Assembly (NCBI GenBank): GCA_964471235.1
Contig: CAYYGL010000191.1
Location: 1-9,064 of the forward strand
Direction of reading: 5' to 3'
DNA: 9,064 nt
DNA from: CAYYGL01 sp964471235
GTDB lineage: Bacteria; Calditrichota; Calditrichia; RBG-13-44-9; J075
The number at the start of each line of letters is the position of its first letter. The stretch's first letter is position 1. Shown here in pieces: positions 1-7,409 of this stretch. Both the position numbers and the translations under genes were made by a program. The notes beneath the pieces are model-generated. The model made no database searches and had not been told where the DNA came from. It worked only from the letters and a program-made list of their open reading frames with translations.

Positions 1-1750
1 CGGTGCTGTTTGCGGCAAGCTGGTAGCTGATTGTTGTCACCGGGTTAAACGGATTTGGGTAGTTTTGTTCCATGGCAAAGTGATCGGGAATACCATCGGT
101 GCTCGTGCCGGGTATACCGGTGAGTTGCTCCTGCAGATATGCCGACGATTGCAGGGAGATGGAATCTCCGAAATTGTGAAAGAGGTTTAGTTTCAAAAGA
201 TAGGCGCCGGGAGACAAGCTGTCGGTGTTCCACAGCGTTAGAGTGTCATCTATAACTGTGTTGGGGTGGAAACCGTCCGTCGGCTGCCAGATCGGATGCT
301 GCGGATCGGCATATTCCACGCTATACCCGGTGAGCTGTAAAGGGCTGCCCGGTCCGGCAATAATTTGCGCGGTACCGATGATGGGAACCGTGCTGTTGGT
401 ATACCCTTCCACCGGGGGCATCAATCCTTCAAAGATTGCCGCACCATCCGTTGCCAGGGGGTCTACAAACCGTAGCGTATTCAACAACAACATGATTGAG
501 AAATCGGATGAAACGATTTCCGATCCCGAGAAAGCGGAGTACAAACCGATCATTAACCCGTTCTCGATGGCAATCACCTGGGAGTTGATTAAGGATTGGA
601 AGACGAGCACCTCCGCTTTACTCTGCACCCCCAGATAGCCGCCACTGCCATCACACAGGGAATTAAAAATCTGAACCTGTGAACTATCGAGCCCTAACAA
701 TTCCCCGAAGACACAATTTTGCACGGTAATATTAGAGCTGGCGGAAGGGTAAAAATTCCAGGTTTCCACATCGGTGTTCACCAGGTGTAAATTCCGATCC
801 GGCACGGCAACAATGTCGTCCACATGATGGGAGCCGTTGGTAATGTTTTCGACAGTGATGGAATCCGGCTGGTTGAACATCAAGCCAATCACCCGAAATT
901 TTGTATTGTGGAAGGTGCCATCCGAGCCGGATTGAGATATCAATCCCCAGTTGACATTGGTACAGCTATCAATGCTTACCGAATAGGGGATACCGGATGC
1001 GGTGGGTAAACTATCATTCAGCACCCAGCCGGTGAGCAGGGAATCCTCCGGCAGGGAAATATCGATAGTGCTGGAATCAAACAACACGGTCCAGAATAAC
1101 AGCCAGTCGTCATTGCGAAATTGCAGGTCATTATTGCCAAAACAGAGAAATTCCCCCGGCAATTGGGTGTTTTCGATTTGTGCGGTGGCTTGACCAAAGT
1201 AGCTATGAGTGATGAACCCGTTAGAGACCTGTGAATTGCGCAGGATCAGCCGGGCGCTATCGATAGCTGCAAATCCCCAACTCTGCCCGCTGGATTGAAA
1301 ATCCACTCCATCGAGTTGCAGAGAACCGTTTTCCAGCACTAATGCCTGATGTTCATAGGCGTAATCCATCATGACGGTGAATGTTCCCCCGATGATGTTC
1401 ATGGTGCCGGTTCCCATAATGAAAATATCGCCGTTTAGTTGAAAATCGGCACTATTGAGGTTCAGAGTGCCGTTATTGACGATGAAGATGTTGCCGTCCT
1501 GGTAGAAATTGCCGGTAATGGTAACCACTTCGTTGGGATCGGTTTGCCCGACCACCAGGTCTCCGGGAACAGGAGTGGGATGTTTCGGAGAGTTTTGAAC
1601 CGGCTGAATCCGCTTAAGCTGCGTGCCAAGATTTTGATAGAAAACCAGGGCGTTCGGCGGGGCTTCCGGCAGATCCGTGAGTGAAATTTGCCCGAAAAGA
1701 GAAATGGTAAAGCCGGAAATAAACCCGATAGTCGTGAAAATTTTTTTCAT
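1..1750 (-). CDS. Secreted right-handed beta-helix protein with T9SS sorting domain (3' end cut by window edge)
   Basis: The open frame runs 583 codons from ATG at 1750 to the left edge without a stop, so the C-terminus is missing. Residues 1-20 form a signal peptide (MKKIF, then a hydrophobic stretch ending LFG), with Gln21 probably the mature N-terminus. Residues about 75-430 are short beta-strand repeats rich in Asn, Gly and Ser (for example GNIFIVNNGTLNLNSADFQ and NGSLQLDGVDFQ). This is the look of a right-handed parallel beta-helix as found in pectate-lyase-like and adhesin-like proteins. I see no catalytic signature, so it may bind or display rather than cleave. A second beta-rich domain covers about 450-540. 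Residues 562-579 read EQNYPNPFNPVTTISYQL-like, the start of a T9SS type A sorting domain of which roughly 60 residues lie outside the window. It is the last gene visible, 30 bases after the TIM-barrel gene, with a strong Shine-Dalgarno site. Gene reality and export are well supported; the exact function is unknown. Confidence 0.9.
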   Translation of the reverse strand, partial: MKKIFTTIGFISGFTISLFGQISLTDLPEAPPNALVFYQNLGTQLKRIQPVQNSPKHPTPVPGDLVVGQTDPNEVVTITGNFYQDGNIFIVNNGTLNLNSADFQLNGDIFIMGTGTMNIIGGTFTVMMDYAYEHQALVLENGSLQLDGVDFQSSGQSWGFAAIDSARLILRNSQVSNGFITHSYFGQATAQIENTQLPGEFLCFGNNDLQFRNDDWLLFWTVLFDSSTIDISLPEDSLLTGWVLNDSLPTASGIPYSVSIDSCTNVNWGLISQSGSDGTFHNTKFRVIGLMFNQPDSITVENITNGSHHVDDIVAVPDRNLHLVNTDVETWNFYPSASSNITVQNCVFGELLGLDSSQVQIFNSLCDGSGGYLGVQSKAEVLVFQSLINSQVIAIENGLMIGLYSAFSGSEIVSSDFSIMLLLNTLRFVDPLATDGAAIFEGLMPPVEGYTNSTVPIIGTAQIIAGPGSPLQLTGYSVEYADPQHPIWQPTDGFHPNTVIDDTLTLWNTDSLSPGAYLLKLNLFHNFGDSISLQSSAYLQEQLTGIPGTSTDGIPDHFAMEQNYPNPFNPVTTISYQLAANST

Positions 1751-1756
1751 CTTTTT

Positions 1757-1763
1757 CTCCTCC
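1757..1763 (-). promoter_or_regulatory. Shine-Dalgarno site GGAGGAG of the beta-helix gene
   Basis: GGAGGAG on the minus strand lies 6 bases before the ATG at 1750, in the 30-base gap after the preceding stop. It is the strongest ribosome binding site in the window and fixes the start of a gene that has no visible stop here. Confidence 0.8.
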
Positions 1764-1780
1764 ACTCGAAATAAAACTGT

Positions 1781-4210
1781 TTATTGAATAAGCAGCATTT
1801 TACGTGTTTCAGCCTGGTCCCGGTTTAAACGCAATCGATAAAAATATACCCCACTCGCTGCCATCCGCCCGGTATCGGTTCGACCGTCCCACTTCAACTG
1901 ATGCCACCCGGCTTTTTGTGAGCCGTCAAACAGGGTACGGACCCGTTGACCGAGGATGTTATAAATGTTCAGGGTAACCCGACCTGCCTGCGGAAGTTGA
2001 TAGCGCAGGGTGGTCTCCCCATTGAACGGGTTAGGATAATTCTGCTGTAATTCAAAGGAAAAGGGGGGATACGGTTCGTTCCCGGTCAGGGTGTCGCCCA
2101 CCAGGTAGGTATGAAAGGGTTCCGTGGTCAGTGCCCCATTGACGGTAAAAATTTCCCCGGTAGTAATGTCCTGTACCACGGTACCCACCCCGGTGGGATA
2201 AGTAAAAGCATCAAAGGCAAACAGTACCACGGCGCTTCCATTGTCGTTGCGCCATTCCACGCCCTGCCATGTATTGTCGGAAGCGATGAGCTTACGATGC
2301 GCCATCCGGTCCATAACCCGGAGGTAATCCTGATTTGCCTGCACAATGAGCGCAATGGAGTCTGCCGGTAAATTCCGAAGCTCTTCCAGGCTTGCCACGC
2401 CGATAACGCCACCGGAGGCAAGGGCACGATAATACGCTGCGGGTTCAGGGTACACATCCGCGATATATCGATACAATCCGTACTCCTTATTTCGGATCGG
2501 GTCGAGATCAGAGGGAATGGGCGGTTCATGCCCGAATCCACCGGTAGAGAGCCCGAAGGGACCACAGCCTTCCACATAAATTTCCGTCATACCCATACGC
2601 CAGAATTCCTGCTGCATGGCAAGGGTGCGTTCCAGCGGGGGAACCGGCTGTCGTTCGCGATAATCCGGCAGAACCCCGAAGGTGAGATAAGAGTCCTGCC
2701 AGATGCCATCGTAACCCAACTCGGAGAAGGTACGGTTGTATTCCTGGATGGCATAATCGAAGTAGCCGCTGTGCTGGCTGGTGCCGGTCACATCGCCGTA
2801 GTCGAAGTCTTCCGGCACGCCGGTATAGCGCCATTTAATCCATTCCGGATGTTGTACCAGTAAAGGCGAAGAATTGGAGAGATGCCCCGGGGAAGACCAC
2901 AATACAATTTTTACATCCCGATTGTGGGCATGGGTGATCAGCATTTGCATGGCGGACTCCCCGCCGATGGCAGGGCTGGTGGCAAAACTCCAGGGTGCAT
3001 TTCCCGATCCCCAACACCCGCTCCCCGGCAGGTAATCGGTTTGGGGATGATCGGCATCGCTTTCCCAGGGGGTATGGAAAAAGATCACCCGAAATCCCGA
3101 GTCTGCCAGCACCGGCAACTCATTTTCCCGAAAGGCATCCAGCCAGAAGGTGTCGATTTCACCGTTATGATACTGCGAAAAATAATCATCGTCGGGCGCC
3201 CCCCAAAAAATCGTCGGTTTGGGAATGGTCGTGCCCAGCCCCAGCCGGTTATTGTATGCCGTAGCCAGGGTGTTATATACATGGGTCCATTCATCCACGG
3301 CTGCCCATTTGCCGGAGGTTCCCTGCGGATTGACCACCCACATCTTCAGGGGTGTTTCGCGCACCTGCCCGGTTCCCAAGGGGATATACCATATCAAAAA
3401 TTGCCGCCCGGATTCTTCCTGGGCTTCGGTTAAAGCCGGGATGATGTCTTCAAAACAGCCTACCGTTACTTCCTGCCCGCCACCGGCAAAATAAAATGGC
3501 TGCATGTCGGAAAAATATCCCTGTAAGGGCATATTAAACGGTTCCCCGGACCCCACCTGGCTCTCAAACCATTTGCCCCACCTTTGGGCAAAAACCCAGT
3601 TGCCCTGGCCGGGGTTCACCGGTTCAACGATATGAAACCAGGTAGCCAGTTGAATGCCCTGCAGGCGGATTTTCCAACCAATTCCGCTGTAGGACTGCAA
3701 GCCCAGACCGGCTGCCACCGGCACAAAAAGCCATTGTAAATTTCCCACGGAATCGCCAACCATCACCCGGGTATCGATGCTCACGGTATCGCCATCAATG
3801 TGATAACCCAGGTATGCCGAGGTGTCTAAGGCGTGCAGCCACATGTTCCGTCCTCCCACCGGGGGCCACTGGTAGTTGTTGGCTTCCCGTTGGAGTAAGT
3901 AATCCGTCCAATCGGTAATGCCGCCGACGGGGTCCTCACTGAGCATCACCAGGGCAGGGGGTAACTCATACCCCGGGGGCATGGAGAGCACCTCCCGGCT
4001 GCCCACCCACAACCGGGCGATCTGGGTCATGAACATCCCCGGGTGACGATCCAGCACAATGCCGACCTGCTGCGGAAAAAGAACCACCAGGCTGTCCGGA
4101 TATTCGATTACCTGCGGCTCCGATACCGGGTAGGTGGGTACCCGGGCGGTGATGATAAATGTCAACATTAACCAAAACCAGAACATGAGGAAAAATATGT
4201 TTCTTTGCAT
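1781..4210 (-). CDS. Secreted TIM-barrel glycoside hydrolase-like protein (clan GH-D/GH36-like) with T9SS sorting domain
   Basis: This is an 809-residue protein. The first in-frame ATG is at 4231, but I place the start at 4210: that ATG has AGGAG 8 bases upstream and begins directly with a signal peptide (MQRNIFFLMFWFWLMLTF). Residues about 25-320 are beta-rich, like the N-terminal beta-sandwich of GH36-type enzymes. A TIM-barrel-like domain follows at about 330-610. It contains VKIVLWSSPGH followed by LLVQHPEW (433-457), which recalls the GH36 strand motif ending in HPDW. It also contains LGYDGIWQDS (498-507), where Asp506 is a candidate nucleophile, and VEGCGPFG...GG (546-558), which recalls the ExC...GG acid/base region of clan GH-D. 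A small beta domain follows at about 640-705. The T9SS domain is at about 715-809 (QNYPNPFNG, LNIYNILGQRV, SGVYFYRL, KMLLIQ). Alpha-galactosidase-like activity is only a guess and another clan is possible. The gene follows the second DUF4185 lipoprotein by 11 bases and is probably translationally coupled to it. Confidence 0.87.
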   Translation of the reverse strand: MQRNIFFLMFWFWLMLTFIITARVPTYPVSEPQVIEYPDSLVVLFPQQVGIVLDRHPGMFMTQIARLWVGSREVLSMPPGYELPPALVMLSEDPVGGITDWTDYLLQREANNYQWPPVGGRNMWLHALDTSAYLGYHIDGDTVSIDTRVMVGDSVGNLQWLFVPVAAGLGLQSYSGIGWKIRLQGIQLATWFHIVEPVNPGQGNWVFAQRWGKWFESQVGSGEPFNMPLQGYFSDMQPFYFAGGGQEVTVGCFEDIIPALTEAQEESGRQFLIWYIPLGTGQVRETPLKMWVVNPQGTSGKWAAVDEWTHVYNTLATAYNNRLGLGTTIPKPTIFWGAPDDDYFSQYHNGEIDTFWLDAFRENELPVLADSGFRVIFFHTPWESDADHPQTDYLPGSGCWGSGNAPWSFATSPAIGGESAMQMLITHAHNRDVKIVLWSSPGHLSNSSPLLVQHPEWIKWRYTGVPEDFDYGDVTGTSQHSGYFDYAIQEYNRTFSELGYDGIWQDSYLTFGVLPDYRERQPVPPLERTLAMQQEFWRMGMTEIYVEGCGPFGLSTGGFGHEPPIPSDLDPIRNKEYGLYRYIADVYPEPAAYYRALASGGVIGVASLEELRNLPADSIALIVQANQDYLRVMDRMAHRKLIASDNTWQGVEWRNDNGSAVVLFAFDAFTYPTGVGTVVQDITTGEIFTVNGALTTEPFHTYLVGDTLTGNEPYPPFSFELQQNYPNPFNGETTLRYQLPQAGRVTLNIYNILGQRVRTLFDGSQKAGWHQLKWDGRTDTGRMAASGVYFYRLRLNRDQAETRKMLLIQ

Positions 4211-4218
4211 CCTGTTTG

Positions 4219-4223
4219 CTCCT
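4219..4223 (-). promoter_or_regulatory. Shine-Dalgarno AGGAG overlapping the upstream stop codon; decides the start at 4210
   Basis: On the minus strand the stop TAG (4224-4222) of the upstream lipoprotein gene runs directly into AGGAG (4223-4219), sharing two bases. The ATG at 4210 follows at 8 bases. This favours 4210 over the ATG at 4231, which would place seven polar or charged residues before the signal peptide. The overlap suggests translational coupling. Confidence 0.75.
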
Positions 4224-5484
4224 ATTTCCATTGCAATGTGCTTTCCATTAACAGAACCGTGTAGGGCTGCCAGGGTGAGAGCAACCAGTACAATTTAATG
4301 ATTCCTTCCCGGGTAATGCGGGTGAACGGCTCGATGACATACGGCCCGTACAATTCCCCCTGACCGCCTAAATGGGGCGTTTGGTCGTCTCCAATGTAAC
4401 GCCCGTAAGCGGGTCCGTTGCCATAATCCGCCGCGGGATCAAAGATAACGATGGATTGCGTCCACGGTCCCCAGGGATGTTCGGCGGTGCGTAAGCGAAT
4501 GGTACGGCGCGCCGAATTGTAGGTTGCCACCCACAATTGCAGGGTGTTATTATAATGCGCTAAGGGCTCTCCGAATCCCCACCCATGGGGAATATCAGAC
4601 ATGATGCCGGGACCATCGCCGTGCTCAATCAGGAAAATGGGAACTGCATCTTCCTCCCGGTTGGACCAGGATAGCCGGGTGGTGCTCTCAAAGCCGGACA
4701 TGAACCGTACAGCGGAACGGTCACCATCCCGCAGGCTTTGCAGGGGCGCCGCAGCAAGATAGACATGATGGTGCTCGTTGTCTCCGCTGCCGAAGATGAG
4801 CACCCACTGGTCGTTTGTTAACGCAGGTAAACCGGGAATGGAATCCGGGTACAGGCTTGCGGCAATATCGATGAAATGTGTCTCTCCGAAATCATAGACT
4901 TTTGTATAAGTGCGCCCGTCATCATCGGAGCGCGCCAGCAGGGAGCGCTCCGCACCACCGGTGGTGAACCAGATGAACATGGTGTTTCCATCGCTCACAC
5001 CGGCAAGGGGAACATTCAGTGCTCCCAGGTCCACGCAATCACTTCCTCCTTGATCCGGGCAGATGATGTGGGGGTTCAGGTAACCCCGCCCGCTGTTGGG
5101 ATCGGTGAGAAAAGTGAGCAGAAATTGATCCACACTGGTGGCGGTGGTAAAAGCGATGGCGTCATCGTGTAAGGGGTCCCAGCCGGGTGCTTCCGGATCA
5201 GAGTCGCCAAACAGAAACCACAGTTTGCCTTTGTGTTGAAAAGAGGAACCCAGATCGGTATGAGCAAGCCCGAAACGGGTTTCGGTCAGTTGATGAGTAG
5301 GCTGGAACGTCTCAAAATCGGTATCACCGATAACCTGCTCTACCTTGCGTGCCGAAAGAAGGGTGAAGGGATTGGCACCGCCGTCCGGGGGCTGGTATTC
5401 CTCCGCAACAGGAGCTTTAATCTCTTTTTTGCTACAGGCAGCAACTAAGAAAATCAACAAAAATATTTTACCGTACCTACACAT
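4222..5484 (-). CDS. DUF4185 (GH183-related) beta-propeller lipoprotein
   Basis: This is a 420-residue lipoprotein. The lipobox VAAC at 14-17 makes Cys17 the lipidated residue, followed by the polar linker SKKEIKAPVAEEYQPPDGG. The remainder matches the DUF4185 five-bladed propeller pattern: HTDLGSSF (75-82), GKLWFLFGDSD (86-96, the family's FGDT-like motif), SDDDGRTYT (186-194, Asp-box-like), PWGPW (337-341) and GELYGPYVIEPFT (376-388). From memory, DUF4185 proteins include the endo-D-arabinanases that founded GH183. Whether this divergent member is an enzyme or a glycan binder cannot be told. Asp94 in FGDS is a candidate functional acid. The ATG start has AGGGGA six bases upstream. The gene begins 19 bases after the GH5-like gene and ends 11 bases before the TIM-barrel gene, which places it in the same operon. 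It is probably anchored in the outer membrane; surface exposure is inference. Confidence 0.9.
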   Translation of the reverse strand: MCRYGKIFLLIFLVAACSKKEIKAPVAEEYQPPDGGANPFTLLSARKVEQVIGDTDFETFQPTHQLTETRFGLAHTDLGSSFQHKGKLWFLFGDSDPEAPGWDPLHDDAIAFTTATSVDQFLLTFLTDPNSGRGYLNPHIICPDQGGSDCVDLGALNVPLAGVSDGNTMFIWFTTGGAERSLLARSDDDGRTYTKVYDFGETHFIDIAASLYPDSIPGLPALTNDQWVLIFGSGDNEHHHVYLAAAPLQSLRDGDRSAVRFMSGFESTTRLSWSNREEDAVPIFLIEHGDGPGIMSDIPHGWGFGEPLAHYNNTLQLWVATYNSARRTIRLRTAEHPWGPWTQSIVIFDPAADYGNGPAYGRYIGDDQTPHLGGQGELYGPYVIEPFTRITREGIIKLYWLLSPWQPYTVLLMESTLQWK

Positions 5485-5490
5485 TGTTCA

Positions 5491-5496
5491 TCCCCT
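5491..5496 (-). promoter_or_regulatory. Shine-Dalgarno site AGGGGA of the second DUF4185 lipoprotein gene
   Basis: AGGGGA lies six bases before the ATG at 5484, within the 19-base gap to the previous stop. An out-of-frame ATG at 5491-5489 begins at the last base of the site and would be too close to it for initiation. Confidence 0.65.
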
Positions 5497-5503
5497 GTAA
5501 TTT

Positions 5504-7366
5504 TTACTTTAATAGAATCAGTTTCCGTGTGGCAACAAACTCCCAATTTGCCGCAACTGCCGTCATGCGATAAAAATAGACCCCGCCGGGCAATTGATCA
5601 CCCTGCACCTGCAAGTGATGTAAACCGGGATTCAGTGAAACTTCCTTTAAAAGCGTTTCCACTTCCTGTCCTAAAACATCGTATAGCTTGATGGTTACCG
5701 CTGCCGGAACCGGCAATGACCATGTGATAGTTGTTACCGGGTTAAACGGGTTGGGATAATTCTGACCCAGCCGGAATGCCGAAAGCGGTTCCGCCGGGGG
5801 CAGGGAGGTGATATCCGGGCGAAATACCCGGCTGGAAAAGGATGCCTGGTTACCCGCAGAATCATAGGCAACCGCGGTAAGAATGTGCTCTCCCGGTGAA
5901 AGAGTTCCCATATCAAACCAAAAGTGATAAGGAGGGGAAAAAACGACATCTTCAACATTGTTATCCACCCAAAACTCCACCTTTGCTACCTGGTGATCAT
6001 CGCTGGCGACGGCGGCAATCAAGGTCATTGTGTCGATCACGGCATTTTCCAGAGGCCAGACCAGCACCACCTGGGGCGGTGTCAAATCGGGAATCGGTGG
6101 TTCGGGAACAATATTTCCCAACTGCCGGTTGGTATCCTTGATCTTCTCGATAAAAAAATCAGAATATCCCGGTTCGATGTTATGAATGGTAAACAAATGA
6201 GGCTGGAATTGATAAAACTCCCATATCCAAGGGGCGCTGAAAGGGATGTTCAGATTGACGATTTTATCCAAAACCGCCTGTGAAAACAGTACCTGCTCAT
6301 CCTGGGTAATAAAAGGGTCTTGATCGGCAAATTCGCCAATGAACAGCAGCTTTCCCAGGGAATCGGCAGCAAATTTGACTTCATCCAAAACTTCCACATT
6401 GGTTCTGCCGGTCAGTCCCCATCGTAAATTGCTGCGAAGGGTATCCATTCCAATGATGGTATCAATGCCGTTGTAAAAATGAATGCTGATGATATCCACA
6501 TATTGATGGATATCTCCCAGATGCGCCCGGAATTGCGCCCGGGAGTCGGGGGTCCAATCACCGGAATCCGAGGTGTCCGGGGTTAAGCGCAGGTGTGCTG
6601 CGGCTCGGCGCGGTAAATTGAACCCCGAAGAGATAAAATGGTCGGGATCGAGGTTACGAATAAAATTTGCCAGCCGGCGGGTGAAGGCGATTAAATCATC
6701 CGTGACAAAATTCCCTGCCACGCAGTTCTGGGTATGCGAACATGAATAACCGACAAAGTTGATATCGGCATGATCGTTTAATTCATTGCTTAACTCATAA
6801 AAATAGAGCATGGGATGATCATGATAGCGATTAATGAAATCGGTGATGTATTGGGTGAGGGTCTGGTATGACCATGAGGTGGAATCGGTAATCAAGTCCG
6901 TAACGGTTTCGGTGCCGCTCATGGCGGGAAACTGTAACACGTTCCAAACAAACACCGGGATAATTCGGATACCGCTACCTTCAAGGTCTGCCATCATTTC
7001 GTCAAACAATGCCCAATATTCATCAGGATTTGACAGCCATAAATCCAGGTCGCCTGCCTCTCCGTATTGCGTGGGTGCATAGCCGGTGGCTGAAATCCGG
7101 AAATAGGTGATACCTCTCTGGGCTGCGTCGATAATGGCTTTTTTTGCCATGGCTTTGGAAACCCGCTGGTAGGCTTCGCCACCCGCTCCACCGCCATTGC
7201 GACCGAGGTATTGCAAAAAGAGATCAAATTTGTTGATTCCCACTGCCGGTTGGATGGTGGATGGCGCTGATTTTTGTGACAGAACAGGGATGGAAAACAA
7301 GCCAATCAACAGCAGTATCCACATCCTGCTCAGCCGGGAATACTGTTGAAGATAAAACACGTACAT
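5504..7366 (-). CDS. Secreted GH5-like (clan GH-A) glycoside hydrolase with Ig-like domain and T9SS sorting domain
   Basis: This is a 620-residue exported enzyme. A long signal peptide (hydrophobic core WILLLIGLFSIPVLS, 16-30) is probably cut before Gln31. The catalytic (beta/alpha)8 barrel spans about 38-415. It carries the clan GH-A pair: the acid/base Glu195 in ELSNELND and the nucleophile Glu345 in LLFIGEFAD. IHFYN (295-299) and APWIWEF (378-384) are typical of strands 6 and 8. An Ig-like domain at about 428-515 starts DLTPPQVVLVWP and ends AYDSAGNQASF; such domains act as spacers or carbohydrate-binding adjuncts. The T9SS type A domain at about 530-620 contains QNYPNPFNP, KLYDVLGQEV, GGVYFYRM and the terminal KLILLK. 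Activity is probably on beta-mannan, beta-glucan or a related glycoside, but specificity cannot be read. Cys209 and Cys215, 14 and 20 residues after the acid/base, may form a disulfide. The start at 7366 is preferred over Met15 because AAGGAG lies 8 bases upstream. The neighbours on both sides are DUF4185 lipoprotein genes. Confidence 0.92.
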   Translation of the reverse strand: MYVFYLQQYSRLSRMWILLLIGLFSIPVLSQKSAPSTIQPAVGINKFDLFLQYLGRNGGGAGGEAYQRVSKAMAKKAIIDAAQRGITYFRISATGYAPTQYGEAGDLDLWLSNPDEYWALFDEMMADLEGSGIRIIPVFVWNVLQFPAMSGTETVTDLITDSTSWSYQTLTQYITDFINRYHDHPMLYFYELSNELNDHADINFVGYSCSHTQNCVAGNFVTDDLIAFTRRLANFIRNLDPDHFISSGFNLPRRAAAHLRLTPDTSDSGDWTPDSRAQFRAHLGDIHQYVDIISIHFYNGIDTIIGMDTLRSNLRWGLTGRTNVEVLDEVKFAADSLGKLLFIGEFADQDPFITQDEQVLFSQAVLDKIVNLNIPFSAPWIWEFYQFQPHLFTIHNIEPGYSDFFIEKIKDTNRQLGNIVPEPPIPDLTPPQVVLVWPLENAVIDTMTLIAAVASDDHQVAKVEFWVDNNVEDVVFSPPYHFWFDMGTLSPGEHILTAVAYDSAGNQASFSSRVFRPDITSLPPAEPLSAFRLGQNYPNPFNPVTTITWSLPVPAAVTIKLYDVLGQEVETLLKEVSLNPGLHHLQVQGDQLPGGVYFYRMTAVAANWEFVATRKLILLK

Positions 7367-7374
7367 CAGTAAAT

Positions 7375-7380
7375 CTCCTT
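7375..7380 (-). promoter_or_regulatory. Shine-Dalgarno site AAGGAG of the GH5-like gene
   Basis: AAGGAG with an 8-base spacer to the ATG at 7366 supports that start over the internal Met15 codon at 7324. It sits in a 43-base gap that shows no stable hairpin or promoter. Confidence 0.75.
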
Positions 7381-7409
7381 AAGTTTGCGTTACAACGTGT
7401 ACGGATGAC

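Noticed and set aside
225..638. 137-codon plus-strand frame at the left end
   Set aside because: It is antisense to the continuous beta-helix reading frame with signal peptide and sorting domain, which explains this stretch better.
2882..3433. 183-codon plus-strand frame inside the TIM-barrel gene
   Set aside because: It is antisense to conserved catalytic-domain sequence, has no recognisable motif, and overlaps other equally long shadow frames.
5477..5491. Four-codon minus-strand mini-frame (ATG AAC AAT GTG TAG) overlapping the second DUF4185 start, as a possible leader peptide
   Set aside because: The purine-rich site ends at its ATG with no spacer, so initiation there is unlikely; it looks coincidental.
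7367..7409. Possible hairpin around cgttacaacgtgtacg between the DUF4185 and GH5-like genes
   Set aside because: Only about three consecutive base pairs form and no T-run follows, so it is not a credible terminator.
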